64,000 nt of DNA from Hyphomicrobiales bacterium (GTDB taxonomy: Bacteria > Pseudomonadota > Alphaproteobacteria > Rhizobiales > Rhizobiaceae), in contig UCAG01000004.1 in assembly GCA_900470285.1 (NCBI GenBank), forward strand, positions 1-64,000, in the 5' to 3' direction. Made by a program: the position numbers and the translations under genes. Below the pieces are notes generated by a model. That model made no database searches and had not been told where the DNA came from. It saw only the letters and a list, made by a program, of their open reading frames with translations. How positions within the stretch are numbered: the first letter of the stretch is position 1; each line of letters opens with the position of its first letter. This document shows, one piece after another, positions 42,609-51,463 of this stretch.

Positions 42609-43250
42609 ATGTCATCTGTCATCTGGCCGAATTTGAAACGCTCACTGGTGGCGATCATTCGCGGTATCCGCAATGATGAGGTTGAGCCGATGCTTGAAGC
42701 TCTTATTACAGAAGGGTTCGAGATTATTGAGATTCCGCTGAACTCACCGGAGCCGTGGGTTTCGATTGACCGCGCGGTGAAACTATTCGGTGACAAAGTG
42801 CTGATCGGTGCCGGAACCGTGCTGACAACAGAAGATGCACAGCGGCTGGCAGATATTGGCGGGCGGATTATGGTGAGCCCGAATACGGATGCCGATGTTA
42901 TCCGCCATGCAACTTCCTGCGGGCTGATTACCATGCCTGGTTGTTATACGGCGAGTGAGGCTCTGCTGGCGATCCGCAGTGGCGCTTCCGCATTGAAATT
43001 CTTTCCTGCCGGTTCTCTTGGCCCTTCAGGTATCGCGGCGATTAAAACCATTCTGCCGAAGGATGCTGTTGTCGGGGCTGTCGGTGGTGTTTCCGATCAG
43101 AATTTCGGAGATTATGCCCGCGTGGGTGTGCGCACATTCGGCATAGGTTCCAGCCTTTATAGATCAGGGGACAGTGCGGAAACTGTGCAGGCAAAAGCCC
43201 GTCTGACAATCACGGCCTATGACGAGGTTTTTGGTGGTGAGCATGGCTGA
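42609..43250 (+). CDS. dgoA: 2-Dehydro-3-deoxy-6-phosphogalactonate aldolase
   Basis: A 213-residue class I aldolase of the KDPG/KDPGal family. The catalytic Glu is in FEIIEIPLNSP, and the Schiff-base Lys is in ALKFFPAGSLGPSG. It splits KDPGal into pyruvate and glyceraldehyde 3-phosphate. The start at 42609 (MSSVIWPNLKRSL) has GAGAGGGA upstream; the frame is also open from 42585. It overlaps the lactonase gene by eight bases. DgoA in this class lacks the fused dehydratase, which is encoded separately at 45153. Confidence 0.92.
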   Translation: MSSVIWPNLKRSLVAIIRGIRNDEVEPMLEALITEGFEIIEIPLNSPEPWVSIDRAVKLFGDKVLIGAGTVLTTEDAQRLADIGGRIMVSPNTDADVIRHATSCGLITMPGCYTASEALLAIRSGASALKFFPAGSLGPSGIAAIKTILPKDAVVGAVGGVSDQNFGDYARVGVRTFGIGSSLYRSGDSAETVQAKARLTITAYDEVFGGEHG

Positions 43251-44121
43251 GATATTTGTACCCGCTGCGTTGAATGTCCCTTTGTGTAAACTGGGTGAGG
43301 GGCCGGTCTATGACCAGCATACAGATACAGCATGGTGGTTTGATATTCTGCAATCCAAACTCTGCGAATATCAGTTTCAAAGTGGTGTAAGCAGGCAATA
43401 TGATTTGCCTTTTGCCGCCAGCGCGCTTGCACGGGTAGATGACCATTGCCAGCTCCTTTTCACGGAACTGGGCCTGTATCTGCGCGATGTGGCAACGGGC
43501 GACTTGTCTCTGCATTGTGAAGTCGAAGCGGATAATCGTCTGACCCGCTCCAATGATGCGCGGGTGCACCCATCAGGGGCGTTCTGGCTTGGCACAATGG
43601 GCTGGCAGGCTGAGCAGGGTGCAGGTGCAATCTACTGGTATTTCAAAGGTGAATTGCGCAAGCTTTACGGCAATATCACGATCAGCAATGCGATTTGTTT
43701 TTCACCGGATGGCACGGTCGGATATTTTGCCGATACAGCTTTACGTCAAGTGATGTGTGTGCCGCTTGACCCTGAGAATGGTTTGCCGGTCGGGGAGCCG
43801 GAACTGTTCCTCAATGATTTTCCCGCAGGCAATCCCGATGGTGCGGTTGTGGATGCGGACGGTAATTTTTGGGTTGCATTGTGGGGTGGCTCGCAGATTG
43901 CCGGATATGCACCGGATGGCAGTTTTCTGCGTTCAATTGCTTTGCCGGTTTCTCAGCCGAGTTGTCCTGCTTTTATCGGGAAAACTGCCAGCCAGATGCT
44001 GGTGACATCCGCATGGGTCGGGCTGGATGACGCAGCGCGACAGCAAGAGCCGTCGGGGGTGATATTTATCATGGATCTGCCATTTCAGGGCAGGTTTGAA
44101 CCCGATGTCAAAATCATCTGA
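43243..44121 (+). CDS. SMP-30/gluconolactonase-family sugar lactonase
   Basis: A 292-residue six-bladed beta-propeller with the metal-binding Glu in GEGPVYD (residues 17-23), the central Asn/Asp ligands in SNDARVHPSGAFWLGTMG and NPDGAVVDADGNFWVALWGG. It should open the aldonolactone made by the operon's SDR dehydrogenase to the aldonate used by DgoD. The start at 43243 overlaps the aldolase stop and gives MAEIFVPAALN. Confidence 0.9.
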   Translation: MAEIFVPAALNVPLCKLGEGPVYDQHTDTAWWFDILQSKLCEYQFQSGVSRQYDLPFAASALARVDDHCQLLFTELGLYLRDVATGDLSLHCEVEADNRLTRSNDARVHPSGAFWLGTMGWQAEQGAGAIYWYFKGELRKLYGNITISNAICFSPDGTVGYFADTALRQVMCVPLDPENGLPVGEPELFLNDFPAGNPDGAVVDADGNFWVALWGGSQIAGYAPDGSFLRSIALPVSQPSCPAFIGKTASQMLVTSAWVGLDDAARQQEPSGVIFIMDLPFQGRFEPDVKII

Positions 44122-44133
44122 CCGGAGGCTGCC

Positions 44134-45060
44134 ATGAGCATCATCACGTTGAAAAACCAACAATTTGAAGCGCATATTGCTAGCCAGGGCGGCACGGTAC
44201 ATGGCTTGTGGTGGTACGATCAGGGGCGGATTATTCCCTTGCTGCGTGAAGCCAAACATGCCGATGCAGCACCGGTTGAAACCGGTGGTTTTCCGCTCAT
44301 CCCGTTCGGCAACCGTATTCCGCAAAATCACTTCAGTTTTGAGGGGCGGGACTATCATTTTCAGGCCAATACAGATGATGATCCGCTCTATATTCATGGC
44401 GAAAGCTGGCAAGGTCTCTGGCAGATTACAGAGCAGTCAGAAAACCGGCTTGTACTGCGCTTTACCCATAATAAAGCCGATGCTGCTTTTATCTATGAAG
44501 CGGAACAGAATTTTACACTGGATGAAACCGGTTTCACTCTCTCCATGCGTGTGACAAATAAAGGGGAAAAAGCCATGCCGTTCGGCCTTGGCTGGCATCC
44601 TTATTTTCATCTGACCGAGCAAACACAGCTACAACTCAACGCTCAGAAAATGTGGACGCAAGGGGCCGGTTATTTACCGGAAAACCGCGTCAATATTCCC
44701 GATGATCTGAATTTCAGCAGAATGAAAAAAATTCCCGATCATTGGGTGAATAACGGGTTTGAGGGATGGGACGGCACTGCGCGACTTGTCTGGCCGGAAC
44801 AGAATACAGCGCTGACCATGAATGCCGACCCGTTGTTTGACCGGTTCTTTCTCTATGCGCCGCATGGTGTGCCGGAGTCGCAATCCCGCTCGGATTATTT
44901 TTGTCTGGAGCCGATGTCTCATATGGCGGGCGATCATTGCCGTGACGGTTATGGTGGTTTGAAAATATTGCAGCCTGCTGAAAGCCTGTCAGGAACAATT
45001 CGTTTGCAGCCTGAGCAAGCTAAAGCATTTCCAGCAAAAGTGGGAACCGGTTTTGCGTAG
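44134..45060 (+). CDS. Aldose 1-epimerase (mutarotase) family protein
   Basis: A 308-residue beta-sandwich protein with NRIPQNHFSF and the catalytic-site His segment GLGWHPYFHL (about residues 151-160). It should equilibrate sugar anomers before the dehydrogenase. The last dozen residues (AKAFPAKVGTGFA) are read from a family 2 intergenic repeat starting at 45023, and the stop TAG lies in the repeat, so the C-terminal tail was probably rewritten by the insertion. Confidence 0.88.
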   Translation: MSIITLKNQQFEAHIASQGGTVHGLWWYDQGRIIPLLREAKHADAAPVETGGFPLIPFGNRIPQNHFSFEGRDYHFQANTDDDPLYIHGESWQGLWQITEQSENRLVLRFTHNKADAAFIYEAEQNFTLDETGFTLSMRVTNKGEKAMPFGLGWHPYFHLTEQTQLQLNAQKMWTQGAGYLPENRVNIPDDLNFSRMKKIPDHWVNNGFEGWDGTARLVWPEQNTALTMNADPLFDRFFLYAPHGVPESQSRSDYFCLEPMSHMAGDHCRDGYGGLKILQPAESLSGTIRLQPEQAKAFPAKVGTGFA

Positions 45061-45122
45061 GATAATGCGTAAAACAAAGATTTAGAGCGGTTTAGACAAT
45101 TCAGTTCTAACTGGAACCGCTC
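45023..45122 (+). repeat. Composite double-palindrome repeat, family 2, overlapping a gene end
   Basis: A full copy of the element at 33123-33223. It starts AAGCATTTCC, has GGATAATGC near its middle, and ends GGTTTAGAC...CTGGAACCGCTC. It contains the stop codon of the mutarotase gene and ends 30 bases before the dehydratase start. Confidence 0.88.
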
Positions 45123-45152
45123 GAAAAATCAGGTCTATAAAAGGGTAACAGA

Positions 45153-46301
45153 ATGAAAATCACCAAGCTCACGACCTATATTGTGCCGCCGCGCTGGCTG
45201 TTTGTGAAAGTGGAAACCGATGAGGGTATTTCCGGCTGGGGAGAGCCGATTGTTGAAGGGCGTGCGCTGACAGTTGAAGCGGCGGTGCATGAGCTGTCTG
45301 ATTATCTGATCGGCAAAGATCCGTTTCTGATCGAAGACCATTGGAATGTCATGTATCGCGGCGGGTTTTATCGTGGTGGTGCTGTGCATATGAGTGCCAT
45401 TGCCGGTATTGATCAGGCGCTATGGGATATTAAAGGCAAAGCACTGAATGTGCCGGTGCATCAGTTGCTGGGCGGACAATGCCGCGACCGGATTAAAGTC
45501 TATTCATGGATCGGTGGTGATCGTCCGTCTGACGTGGCACGCAATGCGAAAGAAATGGTGGAGCGCGGTTTTACAGCATTGAAGCTCAATGGAGCGGAAG
45601 AGTTGCAGATCGTTGACAGCTATGCCAAGATTGATGCGATTGTCGAGACGATTGGTACAGTGCGTGATGCGGTCGGCCCGCATGTCGGGATTGGGGCGGA
45701 TTTCCATGGCCGCGTGCATCGCCCGATGGCGAAAGTGCTGGCCAAAGCGCTCGATCCGTTCCGGCTGATGTTTATTGAAGAGCCGGTCTTATCCGAAAAT
45801 TATGAAGCGCTGAAAGAGATCGCCAATCATACGTCCACGCCGATTGCATTGGGAGAGCGTCTTTATTCCCGCTGGGATTTCAAGAATATTCTCTCCGACG
45901 GTTATGTGGATATTATTCAGCCGGATTTGTCCCATGCGGGCGGGATCACCGAATGCCGCAAGATTGCTTCGATGGCTGAAGCTTATGATATTGCACTGGC
46001 GCCGCATTGCCCGCTGGGGCCGATTGCTCTGGCTGCCTGCCTGCAGATTGATGCGGTGAGTTATAATGCCTTCATTCAGGAGCAGAGCCTGAATATCCAT
46101 TATAATCAGGATAATGACATTCTGGATTATATCACCAATCGTGAGGTCTTCGATTACAAGGACGGCTTTGTGGCTATTCCGCAGGGGCCGGGTCTGGGTG
46201 TCGATGTTGATGAAGCCTATGTGATTGAACGGGCAAAAACCGGCCATCGCTGGCGCAATCCGGTGTGGCGTCACGAAGATGGCAGTTTTGCTGAATGGTA
46301 A
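45153..46301 (+). CDS. dgoD: D-galactonate dehydratase (enolase superfamily)
   Basis: A 382-residue member of the mandelate-racemase branch of enolases. Metal ligands appear in ADFHGR, FIEEPV and [10 protein letters not shown], and the catalytic His in APHCPLGPI, the DgoD pattern. It dehydrates D-galactonate to 2-keto-3-deoxygalactonate for DgoK. Length is typical. Related enzymes act on other aldonates, but DgoK and DgoA in the same operon support galactonate or its close analogues such as D-fuconate. Confidence 0.92.
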   Translation: MKITKLTTYIVPPRWLFVKVETDEGISGWGEPIVEGRALTVEAAVHELSDYLIGKDPFLIEDHWNVMYRGGFYRGGAVHMSAIAGIDQALWDIKGKALNVPVHQLLGGQCRDRIKVYSWIGGDRPSDVARNAKEMVERGFTALKLNGAEELQIVDSYAKIDAIVETIGTVRDAVGPHVGIGADFHGRVHRPMAKVLAKALDPFRLMFIEEPVLSENYEALKEIANHTSTPIALGERLYSRWDFKNILSDGYVDIIQPDLSHAGGITECRKIASMAEAYDIALAPHCPLGPIALAACLQIDAVSYNAFIQEQSLNIHYNQDNDILDYITNREVFDYKDGFVAIPQGPGLGVDVDEAYVIERAKTGHRWRNPVWRHEDGSFAEW

Positions 46302-46328
46302 TGCGGGCGTTCAAAAAGGATAAATATC

Positions 46329-47108
46329 ATGGCTGATCGTCTGATCGGAAAACGCATTGTTGTCACCGGCGCGGCGCAGGGGATCGGCCTTGCGATTGCG
46401 CAATGTTTTGGCCGCGAGGGAGCGGCGCTGTTCCTGATTGATACGGACGGGGCATTGCTGGAAAAAGAGGTGCTGGCCTTACGGGAAAGCGGCGTTAAGG
46501 TGGGCTTTGCTCAGGCGGATATCTCCGATGCCAAAGCGATTGCAAATGCTTTTATTCAGGCTGATGCGGAAATCGGGCAGATTAATGCACTGGTCAATAA
46601 TGCGGGGATCAATGTCTTCAGTAAACCGCTGGAAATGGATGATGAAGCATGGAACCGTTGCTTCGATGTTAATCTGAAAGGCGCGTGGAATTGTTGTAAG
46701 GCTGTGTTGCCGCGTCTGATTGAGCAGGGTGGCGGTACTATTCTCAATATTGCTTCCACCCATTCTTTCACGATTATCCCGCACACATTTCCTTATCCGC
46801 TGGCGAAACATGCCTTGCTCGGCATGACCAAATCGCTGGGGCTGGAATATGCGCCACAGCAGATACGCGTGAATGCTATTGCACCGGGCTATGTGCTGAC
46901 GCAGAAGAATGTGGATTATTGGAACAGTTTTCCTGATCCGGAGGCAGCAAAGGCTGAAACGATGCGGTTGCATCCGGGCGGGCGCATTGCCAGCACACAG
47001 GAAATCGCGATGGCGGCCGTGTTTATGATTTCAGACGAGTGCCCGTTTATGACCGCAACCTGCCTGACAATCGACGGCGGTTTAAGTGTTTTGCAACACG
47101 CGGTTTAA
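46329..47108 (+). CDS. SDR-family sugar 1-dehydrogenase
   Basis: A 259-residue short-chain dehydrogenase. The NAD(P)-binding motif TGAAQGIG is at 14-21, with NNAG, the catalytic Ser in NIASTHS, and YPLAK as the Tyr-x3-Lys pair. In this operon it should oxidise D-galactose or a related aldose to the lactone, the first step of the pathway. The final gene of the operon, it ends in a terminator that overlaps the convergent kinase gene. Confidence 0.88.
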   Translation: MADRLIGKRIVVTGAAQGIGLAIAQCFGREGAALFLIDTDGALLEKEVLALRESGVKVGFAQADISDAKAIANAFIQADAEIGQINALVNNAGINVFSKPLEMDDEAWNRCFDVNLKGAWNCCKAVLPRLIEQGGGTILNIASTHSFTIIPHTFPYPLAKHALLGMTKSLGLEYAPQQIRVNAIAPGYVLTQKNVDYWNSFPDPEAAKAETMRLHPGGRIASTQEIAMAAVFMISDECPFMTATCLTIDGGLSVLQHAV

Positions 47109-47124
47109 GCATCGCGTAAATGAG

Positions 47125-47158
47125 GGAGATCAGTCCGCCGGACTGATCTCCTGTTTTT
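47125..47158 (+). terminator. Terminator of the sugar-oxidation operon
   Basis: GGAGATCAGTC/GACTGATCTCC is an 11-bp perfect stem with five T after it. It overlaps the last codons and stop of the convergent PfkB kinase gene at 47130. Confidence 0.85.
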
Positions 47159-48044
47159 GTAAGAAGGCTGTGCCGCCGGCTGCCTGCACGGCCAGACTGC
47201 CGGACTGAATACCGGCATTGAGTGCCGTTTGCGCGTCTGCCCCTGAAAGCCATGCATTGATGAAACCGGCATTGAAGGCATCACCTGCACCGGTGGTGTC
47301 AATAACCGGTACATTTTCAGCATGTGCATGAAGATTATGCTCATTTGAGCGCAACCATGCACCTTCCGCACCGCCTTTCAGCACAGTGACGGGAAAGGTT
47401 TCCGCGAGTTTATCGAGAGCGTCTTGCGGGTCTTCAAAACCGGTAATTGCCAGCGCTTCTTCTTTATTCGGCAGGAAGATATCAATACCTGCGCAAGCCT
47501 TGAGCAGAGCCGGATCATAGATCAGGGTCTCGTCCCAGCTTGGATCGAGCGAGACTGTGAGGCCGTGTGCCTTGGCACGGTGCACAAGATCAGGAATCTC
47601 ATGCAGCGTTGCATATTCCGCAATATGCAAATGGCCTGCCTGAGACCAAGTGAGCGCGGCATCCAATGTTACAGGCAGTGCAGTGCCTGCGCGACGCGAC
47701 AGGAAGGCACGGTCGTTGCCGATGACGCTGGCAACAGTCACCTGAGGGCCGGCATCTTTCGAACGCTCCAGAAATTGCAGATCAATGCCTGCGGCCTCCA
47801 GTTCCGGTGACAGACCGGCGGACAGAGCATCCAGACCGAGCCGTGCCACAAGGGCGGTTGTGCGGCCGGTATGTGCCAGATGCGCGGCGGTGATATAGGC
47901 ACCGCCACCGGCTGCCATTTTCAGATTATCGGCAAAGACTTCACGTCCCGGTTCCGGCAAAGCTGCCAGACCGGTAAAAATCAGATCGCAGTAAATCCGC
48001 CCGATGCTGAGAACGGCCGGATGCTGATTGTCTTTCAAACTCAT
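47130..48044 (-). CDS. PfkB-family carbohydrate kinase
   Basis: A 304-residue ribokinase-fold kinase. The catalytic motif DTTGAGDAFNAGF lies near residue 245, with an N-terminal glycine-rich AAGGGAYITAAHLA segment. It should phosphorylate the sugar or nucleoside released by the pathway. It overlaps the UgpC-like ATPase gene by four bases and is the last gene of a six-gene minus-strand operon. Confidence 0.9.
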   Translation of the reverse strand: MSLKDNQHPAVLSIGRIYCDLIFTGLAALPEPGREVFADNLKMAAGGGAYITAAHLAHTGRTTALVARLGLDALSAGLSPELEAAGIDLQFLERSKDAGPQVTVASVIGNDRAFLSRRAGTALPVTLDAALTWSQAGHLHIAEYATLHEIPDLVHRAKAHGLTVSLDPSWDETLIYDPALLKACAGIDIFLPNKEEALAITGFEDPQDALDKLAETFPVTVLKGGAEGAWLRSNEHNLHAHAENVPVIDTTGAGDAFNAGFINAWLSGADAQTALNAGIQSGSLAVQAAGGTAFLQKQEISPAD

Positions 48045-49087
48045 AGACGGCCCAGACTTTTCTCTGTCGCCTTGTCAAACAGATAGAGACTGCCGGTGGC
48101 TGCGTGTGCAGTCAGCGTGCTGCCGGTGGCCGGAATGAATTTGCCCGATGCAGTAGCGATAACTGCGGTGCCCTGTACATCAATATGCACCAGTGTTTCA
48201 GGCCCCAGCGGTTCAGCGGCGGTGACTGTGCCGGTCAGTTCAATACCAGTCGCCATTTTGCTTTCATCGCCGGTGACAACCATCAGATCATGCGGGCGGA
48301 TGCCGATGAGAATATCGCCGTCCGGTTTGAATTCGATGTTGTTACCGTTTTTGCGGCCTGCAATGAGGTTCATCGACGGGCTGCCGATAAAGCGGGCGGT
48401 AAAGACATCAACCGGATTTTCATAAAGCTCGGTTGGTGTGCCGGTCTGCAGAATATTACCGTCGCGCATCACCACAATCCGGTCTGCCATAGTCATGGCC
48501 TCCACCTGATCGTGGGTCACATAAACGGTTGTGGTCTTGAGGCGCTGATGCAGACGTTTGATCTCAATACGCATCTGGGCGCGTAATTGCGCGTCAAGAT
48601 TGGAAAGAGGTTCATCAAACAGGAAAGCAGACGGATTGCGCACCATCGCACGGCCAATGGCAACGCGCTGACGCTGGCCACCGGAGAGCGCAGCAGGGCG
48701 GCGATCCAGATATGGCTCGAGGCCGAGAATTTTTGCAGTTTCTTCAATACGGGCATTTTTATCCGCATTGGAGATTTTGGAGGTATAGAGACCGAAGCCG
48801 ATATTCTGACGTACAGTCATATGCGGATAGATCGCATAATTCTGGAACACCATCGCAATATTGCGCTGTTTCGGGTCACGCTCATTGACGACTTCATCGC
48901 CGATTTTCAGTGCGCCGCCGGAAATGTCTTCCAGACCGGCAATCATGCGTAGCGTCGTGGATTTGCCGCAGCCGGAAGGGCCGACGAAAACGACAAATTC
49001 GCCGTCGGCAATTTGCAGGTCAATGCCGCGCACGGCCTCAACCTTGCCATAGCGTTTAACCAGCTTGTTCAGTTCGATCGTTGCCAT
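48041..49087 (-). CDS. Carbohydrate ABC transporter ATPase (UgpC/MsmK type)
   Basis: A 348-residue ATPase with Walker A GPSGCGKST, signature LSGGQRQRV, Walker B FLFDEPLSNLD, H-loop VTHDQ and a C-terminal OB-fold regulatory domain (about 240-348) with DILIGIRPHDL. It serves the two sugar permeases of this operon. It abuts the lyase gene (single-base overlap) and overlaps the kinase gene. Confidence 0.92.
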   Translation of the reverse strand: MATIELNKLVKRYGKVEAVRGIDLQIADGEFVVFVGPSGCGKSTTLRMIAGLEDISGGALKIGDEVVNERDPKQRNIAMVFQNYAIYPHMTVRQNIGFGLYTSKISNADKNARIEETAKILGLEPYLDRRPAALSGGQRQRVAIGRAMVRNPSAFLFDEPLSNLDAQLRAQMRIEIKRLHQRLKTTTVYVTHDQVEAMTMADRIVVMRDGNILQTGTPTELYENPVDVFTARFIGSPSMNLIAGRKNGNNIEFKPDGDILIGIRPHDLMVVTGDESKMATGIELTGTVTAAEPLGPETLVHIDVQGTAVIATASGKFIPATGSTLTAHAATGSLYLFDKATEKSLGRL

Positions 49088-50601
49088 TAGCGTTTCTCCA
49101 CCAAGGCCTGAAATTTATCATTGAGCTCGCGCGCGGCTTTGGCCTCGTCTGCGGCTTGTGTGTCTGCAAGGCTTGCAAAGGCATTGGCCTGATCGCGGTA
49201 GGCTGCAAGTGCCTCAGCCATTGGCTCCGGTGCAGGGCCGCCGAAACGATCACGCACGGCGATGAAATGCTCCGGCGAAACCAGCTCTTCAAACTTTGTG
49301 CGGTCAAAAGACGGGTCTCGGCCTGCCGCATGTTTGAAGGCTTCCAGAAACGGCTCATAGCCGTCTTGTGCCAGCCCACCACCTTTGACAACAACGGCTT
49401 TGGCTACGGTTGCTGCAATCTCATGCGCCTGACGGAAGGACAGACCTTCAATACGCACCAGTGAATCTGCCAGCTCGGTAATAGTGATGCAGGAGCGGCG
49501 GATATTGTCGGCAACACGTGCCGGATCAATACGGATGGCCTGCACAAAGGTTGCCAGCAGATCGAGAACGCGACCAGCAGAAGCAAAGGCTTCATAGCCC
49601 ATTTGCTGAGTTTCGCCTTCACTGTCATTCATATCGGTGAAAGGCGTATTATGGATCACATCCAGCACAGTGCGGGCGCGACCCATAGTCTGGCTTGCCA
49701 GATGACGCATATGCTCAATCGGTACCGGATTGCGCTTCTGCGGCATGATTGAAGAGATTTGCACAAAAGCATTCGGCACATAGATCTGGCCAACCTCGAA
49801 GCTCGTCCAGAACTGGAAGTCCTGAATGAGACGGCCGAGATGGATAAACATCAGCTCAATCGCGGAATAGGTTGAGGTGATGTAATCCGAAGCGGCAATA
49901 CAGCTGTAAGAATTGCGTAAAGGCGCGGCAAAGCCCAACAGGTCAGCCACGCGTGCGCGGTCGATGGGAAAACCTGAGGTGGTGATGGCTGCCGCGCCCA
50001 TAGGTGACAGGTTGACGATTTCACGCGCTGTTGCAAAACGCTGCATATCGCGGATCAGCACTTCAATTGCTGCGGACAGATAATGGCCGAAGGTTGAAGG
50101 CTGTGCAGGTTGACCATGCGTATAGGCCACAATCAGCGTTGCCTGTTCGCGGTTTGCAGTTTCAATCATCGCATTAAGCAGATGACGGGACTTGGCCAGC
50201 AGAACATCAATATGTTCTTTGAGGCCGAGTTTGAACAGCGTGTGGTCGATATCATTACGTGAACGTGCAGTGTGCAGGCGACCGGCAATATCCGCACCGA
50301 GACGGGACTTCAGTTCTTTTTCAATCAGGAAGAAGAAGTCCTCAACTTCACCGGTATAGGTGAGGGATGCCGGATCAATATCACGGTCGATCTGTTCCAG
50401 CGCACCGGCGATTGCCGATGCCTGTTTTTCGTCGAGAATGCCGGTTTCCGTCAGCATCACCAGATGGGCGCGGTCAATACGGCGGAAGCTTTCGACATGA
50501 TGGGTTTTAGCGCCATCAAAAAGCGGTTTCAGCACGGTCTCCTTGTAGACCGGATCAGGGAAAACGCTTTTATCGGCAAGGCGCGGATCGTTTACAGACA
50601 T
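49087..50601 (-). CDS. Argininosuccinate lyase-family paralogue in a sugar operon
   Basis: A 504-residue fumarase/aspartase-superfamily lyase most like ArgH: HTARSRND at 110-117, YTHGQPAQP at 160-168 and SSIMPQKRNP at 283-292. The family eliminates fumarate from N- or O-linked succinyl compounds. Three things argue against housekeeping arginine synthesis: its place between sugar-importer genes, a length above the usual 460 residues, and GAAAITTSG where ArgH has a GAGALAG-like stretch. The substrate may be a sugar-aspartate or sugar-malate conjugate, which is inference. Confidence 0.82.
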   Translation of the reverse strand: MSVNDPRLADKSVFPDPVYKETVLKPLFDGAKTHHVESFRRIDRAHLVMLTETGILDEKQASAIAGALEQIDRDIDPASLTYTGEVEDFFFLIEKELKSRLGADIAGRLHTARSRNDIDHTLFKLGLKEHIDVLLAKSRHLLNAMIETANREQATLIVAYTHGQPAQPSTFGHYLSAAIEVLIRDMQRFATAREIVNLSPMGAAAITTSGFPIDRARVADLLGFAAPLRNSYSCIAASDYITSTYSAIELMFIHLGRLIQDFQFWTSFEVGQIYVPNAFVQISSIMPQKRNPVPIEHMRHLASQTMGRARTVLDVIHNTPFTDMNDSEGETQQMGYEAFASAGRVLDLLATFVQAIRIDPARVADNIRRSCITITELADSLVRIEGLSFRQAHEIAATVAKAVVVKGGGLAQDGYEPFLEAFKHAAGRDPSFDRTKFEELVSPEHFIAVRDRFGGPAPEPMAEALAAYRDQANAFASLADTQAADEAKAARELNDKFQALVEKR

Positions 50602-50611
50602 TATAGTATCC

Positions 50612-51463
50612 TTATCCCTTGAGGCCGGCCAGCATGACGCCGCGCACGATATAGCGCTGCAGCAACAGGAACACGAGCAGGGTTGGCAGGGTGGCGATAG
50701 CGGCGCCGGTCATAATCATTTCCCACTGGATCGATTGCTCGACCGCGAAACTCGAAAGCCCGACAGGCAATGTGTAGAGTTCCTTGCTGGTGGTGACGAT
50801 CAGCGGCCAGAAGAAGGCCGTCCAATTACCGAGGAAGGTGAAGATTGCCAGAGCCGACAGTGCCGGTGTGACCAGTGGCATGGCCACTTTCCACCAGATC
50901 TGGAATTCGTTCAGACCATCCACACGGGCAGCTTCGAGAAAGTCATTCGGCACGCCTTCAAAGAACTGCTTCATAAGGAAGGTACCAAAAGCCGTCATCA
51001 TACCCGGGAACATGATGCCCCAATAGCTGTCGAGCCAGCCGAGTTTGCTCGACATCAGATACCACGGGATCACCAGCATTTCGGTCGGGATCATCAGGGT
51101 CGACAGAATGGCGAGGAAGATGAAGTGGCGGCCACGGAACTGGAATTTTGCCAATGTGTAGCCGACAAGACTGTCGAAAAACACGTTGGATAATGTGACG
51201 ACAACCGCGACGAACATCGAGTTGAAGAACCAGCGCAGGAAGCGCCCGTCCGCCAGAATGGTGACATAGTTCTGTACTGTCGGTTCAGCCGGTATCAGAC
51301 GCAGATCATAGACCTGACTGGCGGTTTTGAACGAGGTGGAGAACATATAGGCCAGCGGCGTGACCATGATGATACCGCCGATAAACAGCAGTGTCCATGT
51401 GAGGACGCGGCCTGGCCGGATATTTGCAAACGGGAGTGCCGGTGTTTTGGTTTCAGCGGTCAT
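50612..51463 (-). CDS. Carbohydrate ABC transporter permease (MalG/UgpE type)
   Basis: A 283-residue inner-membrane subunit with six hydrophobic segments and the docking loop EAARVDGLNEFQIWWKVAMPLVTPAL (about 192-217). The start at 51463 overlaps the stop of the first permease gene and has GAGGG upstream. It pairs with the MalF-type permease for uptake of an unidentified sugar or sugar conjugate. Confidence 0.9.
   Translation of the reverse strand: MTAETKTPALPFANIRPGRVLTWTLLFIGGIIMVTPLAYMFSTSFKTASQVYDLRLIPAEPTVQNYVTILADGRFLRWFFNSMFVAVVVTLSNVFFDSLVGYTLAKFQFRGRHFIFLAILSTLMIPTEMLVIPWYLMSSKLGWLDSYWGIMFPGMMTAFGTFLMKQFFEGVPNDFLEAARVDGLNEFQIWWKVAMPLVTPALSALAIFTFLGNWTAFFWPLIVTTSKELYTLPVGLSSFAVEQSIQWEMIMTGAAIATLPTLLVFLLLQRYIVRGVMLAGLKG

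Noticed and set aside
29904-50601. Idea that the lysA-like and argH-like genes reflect the usual argH-lysA pairing of the group
   Set aside because: They are almost 18 kb apart, on opposite strands and in different operons with transporters, so each belongs to its own local pathway.
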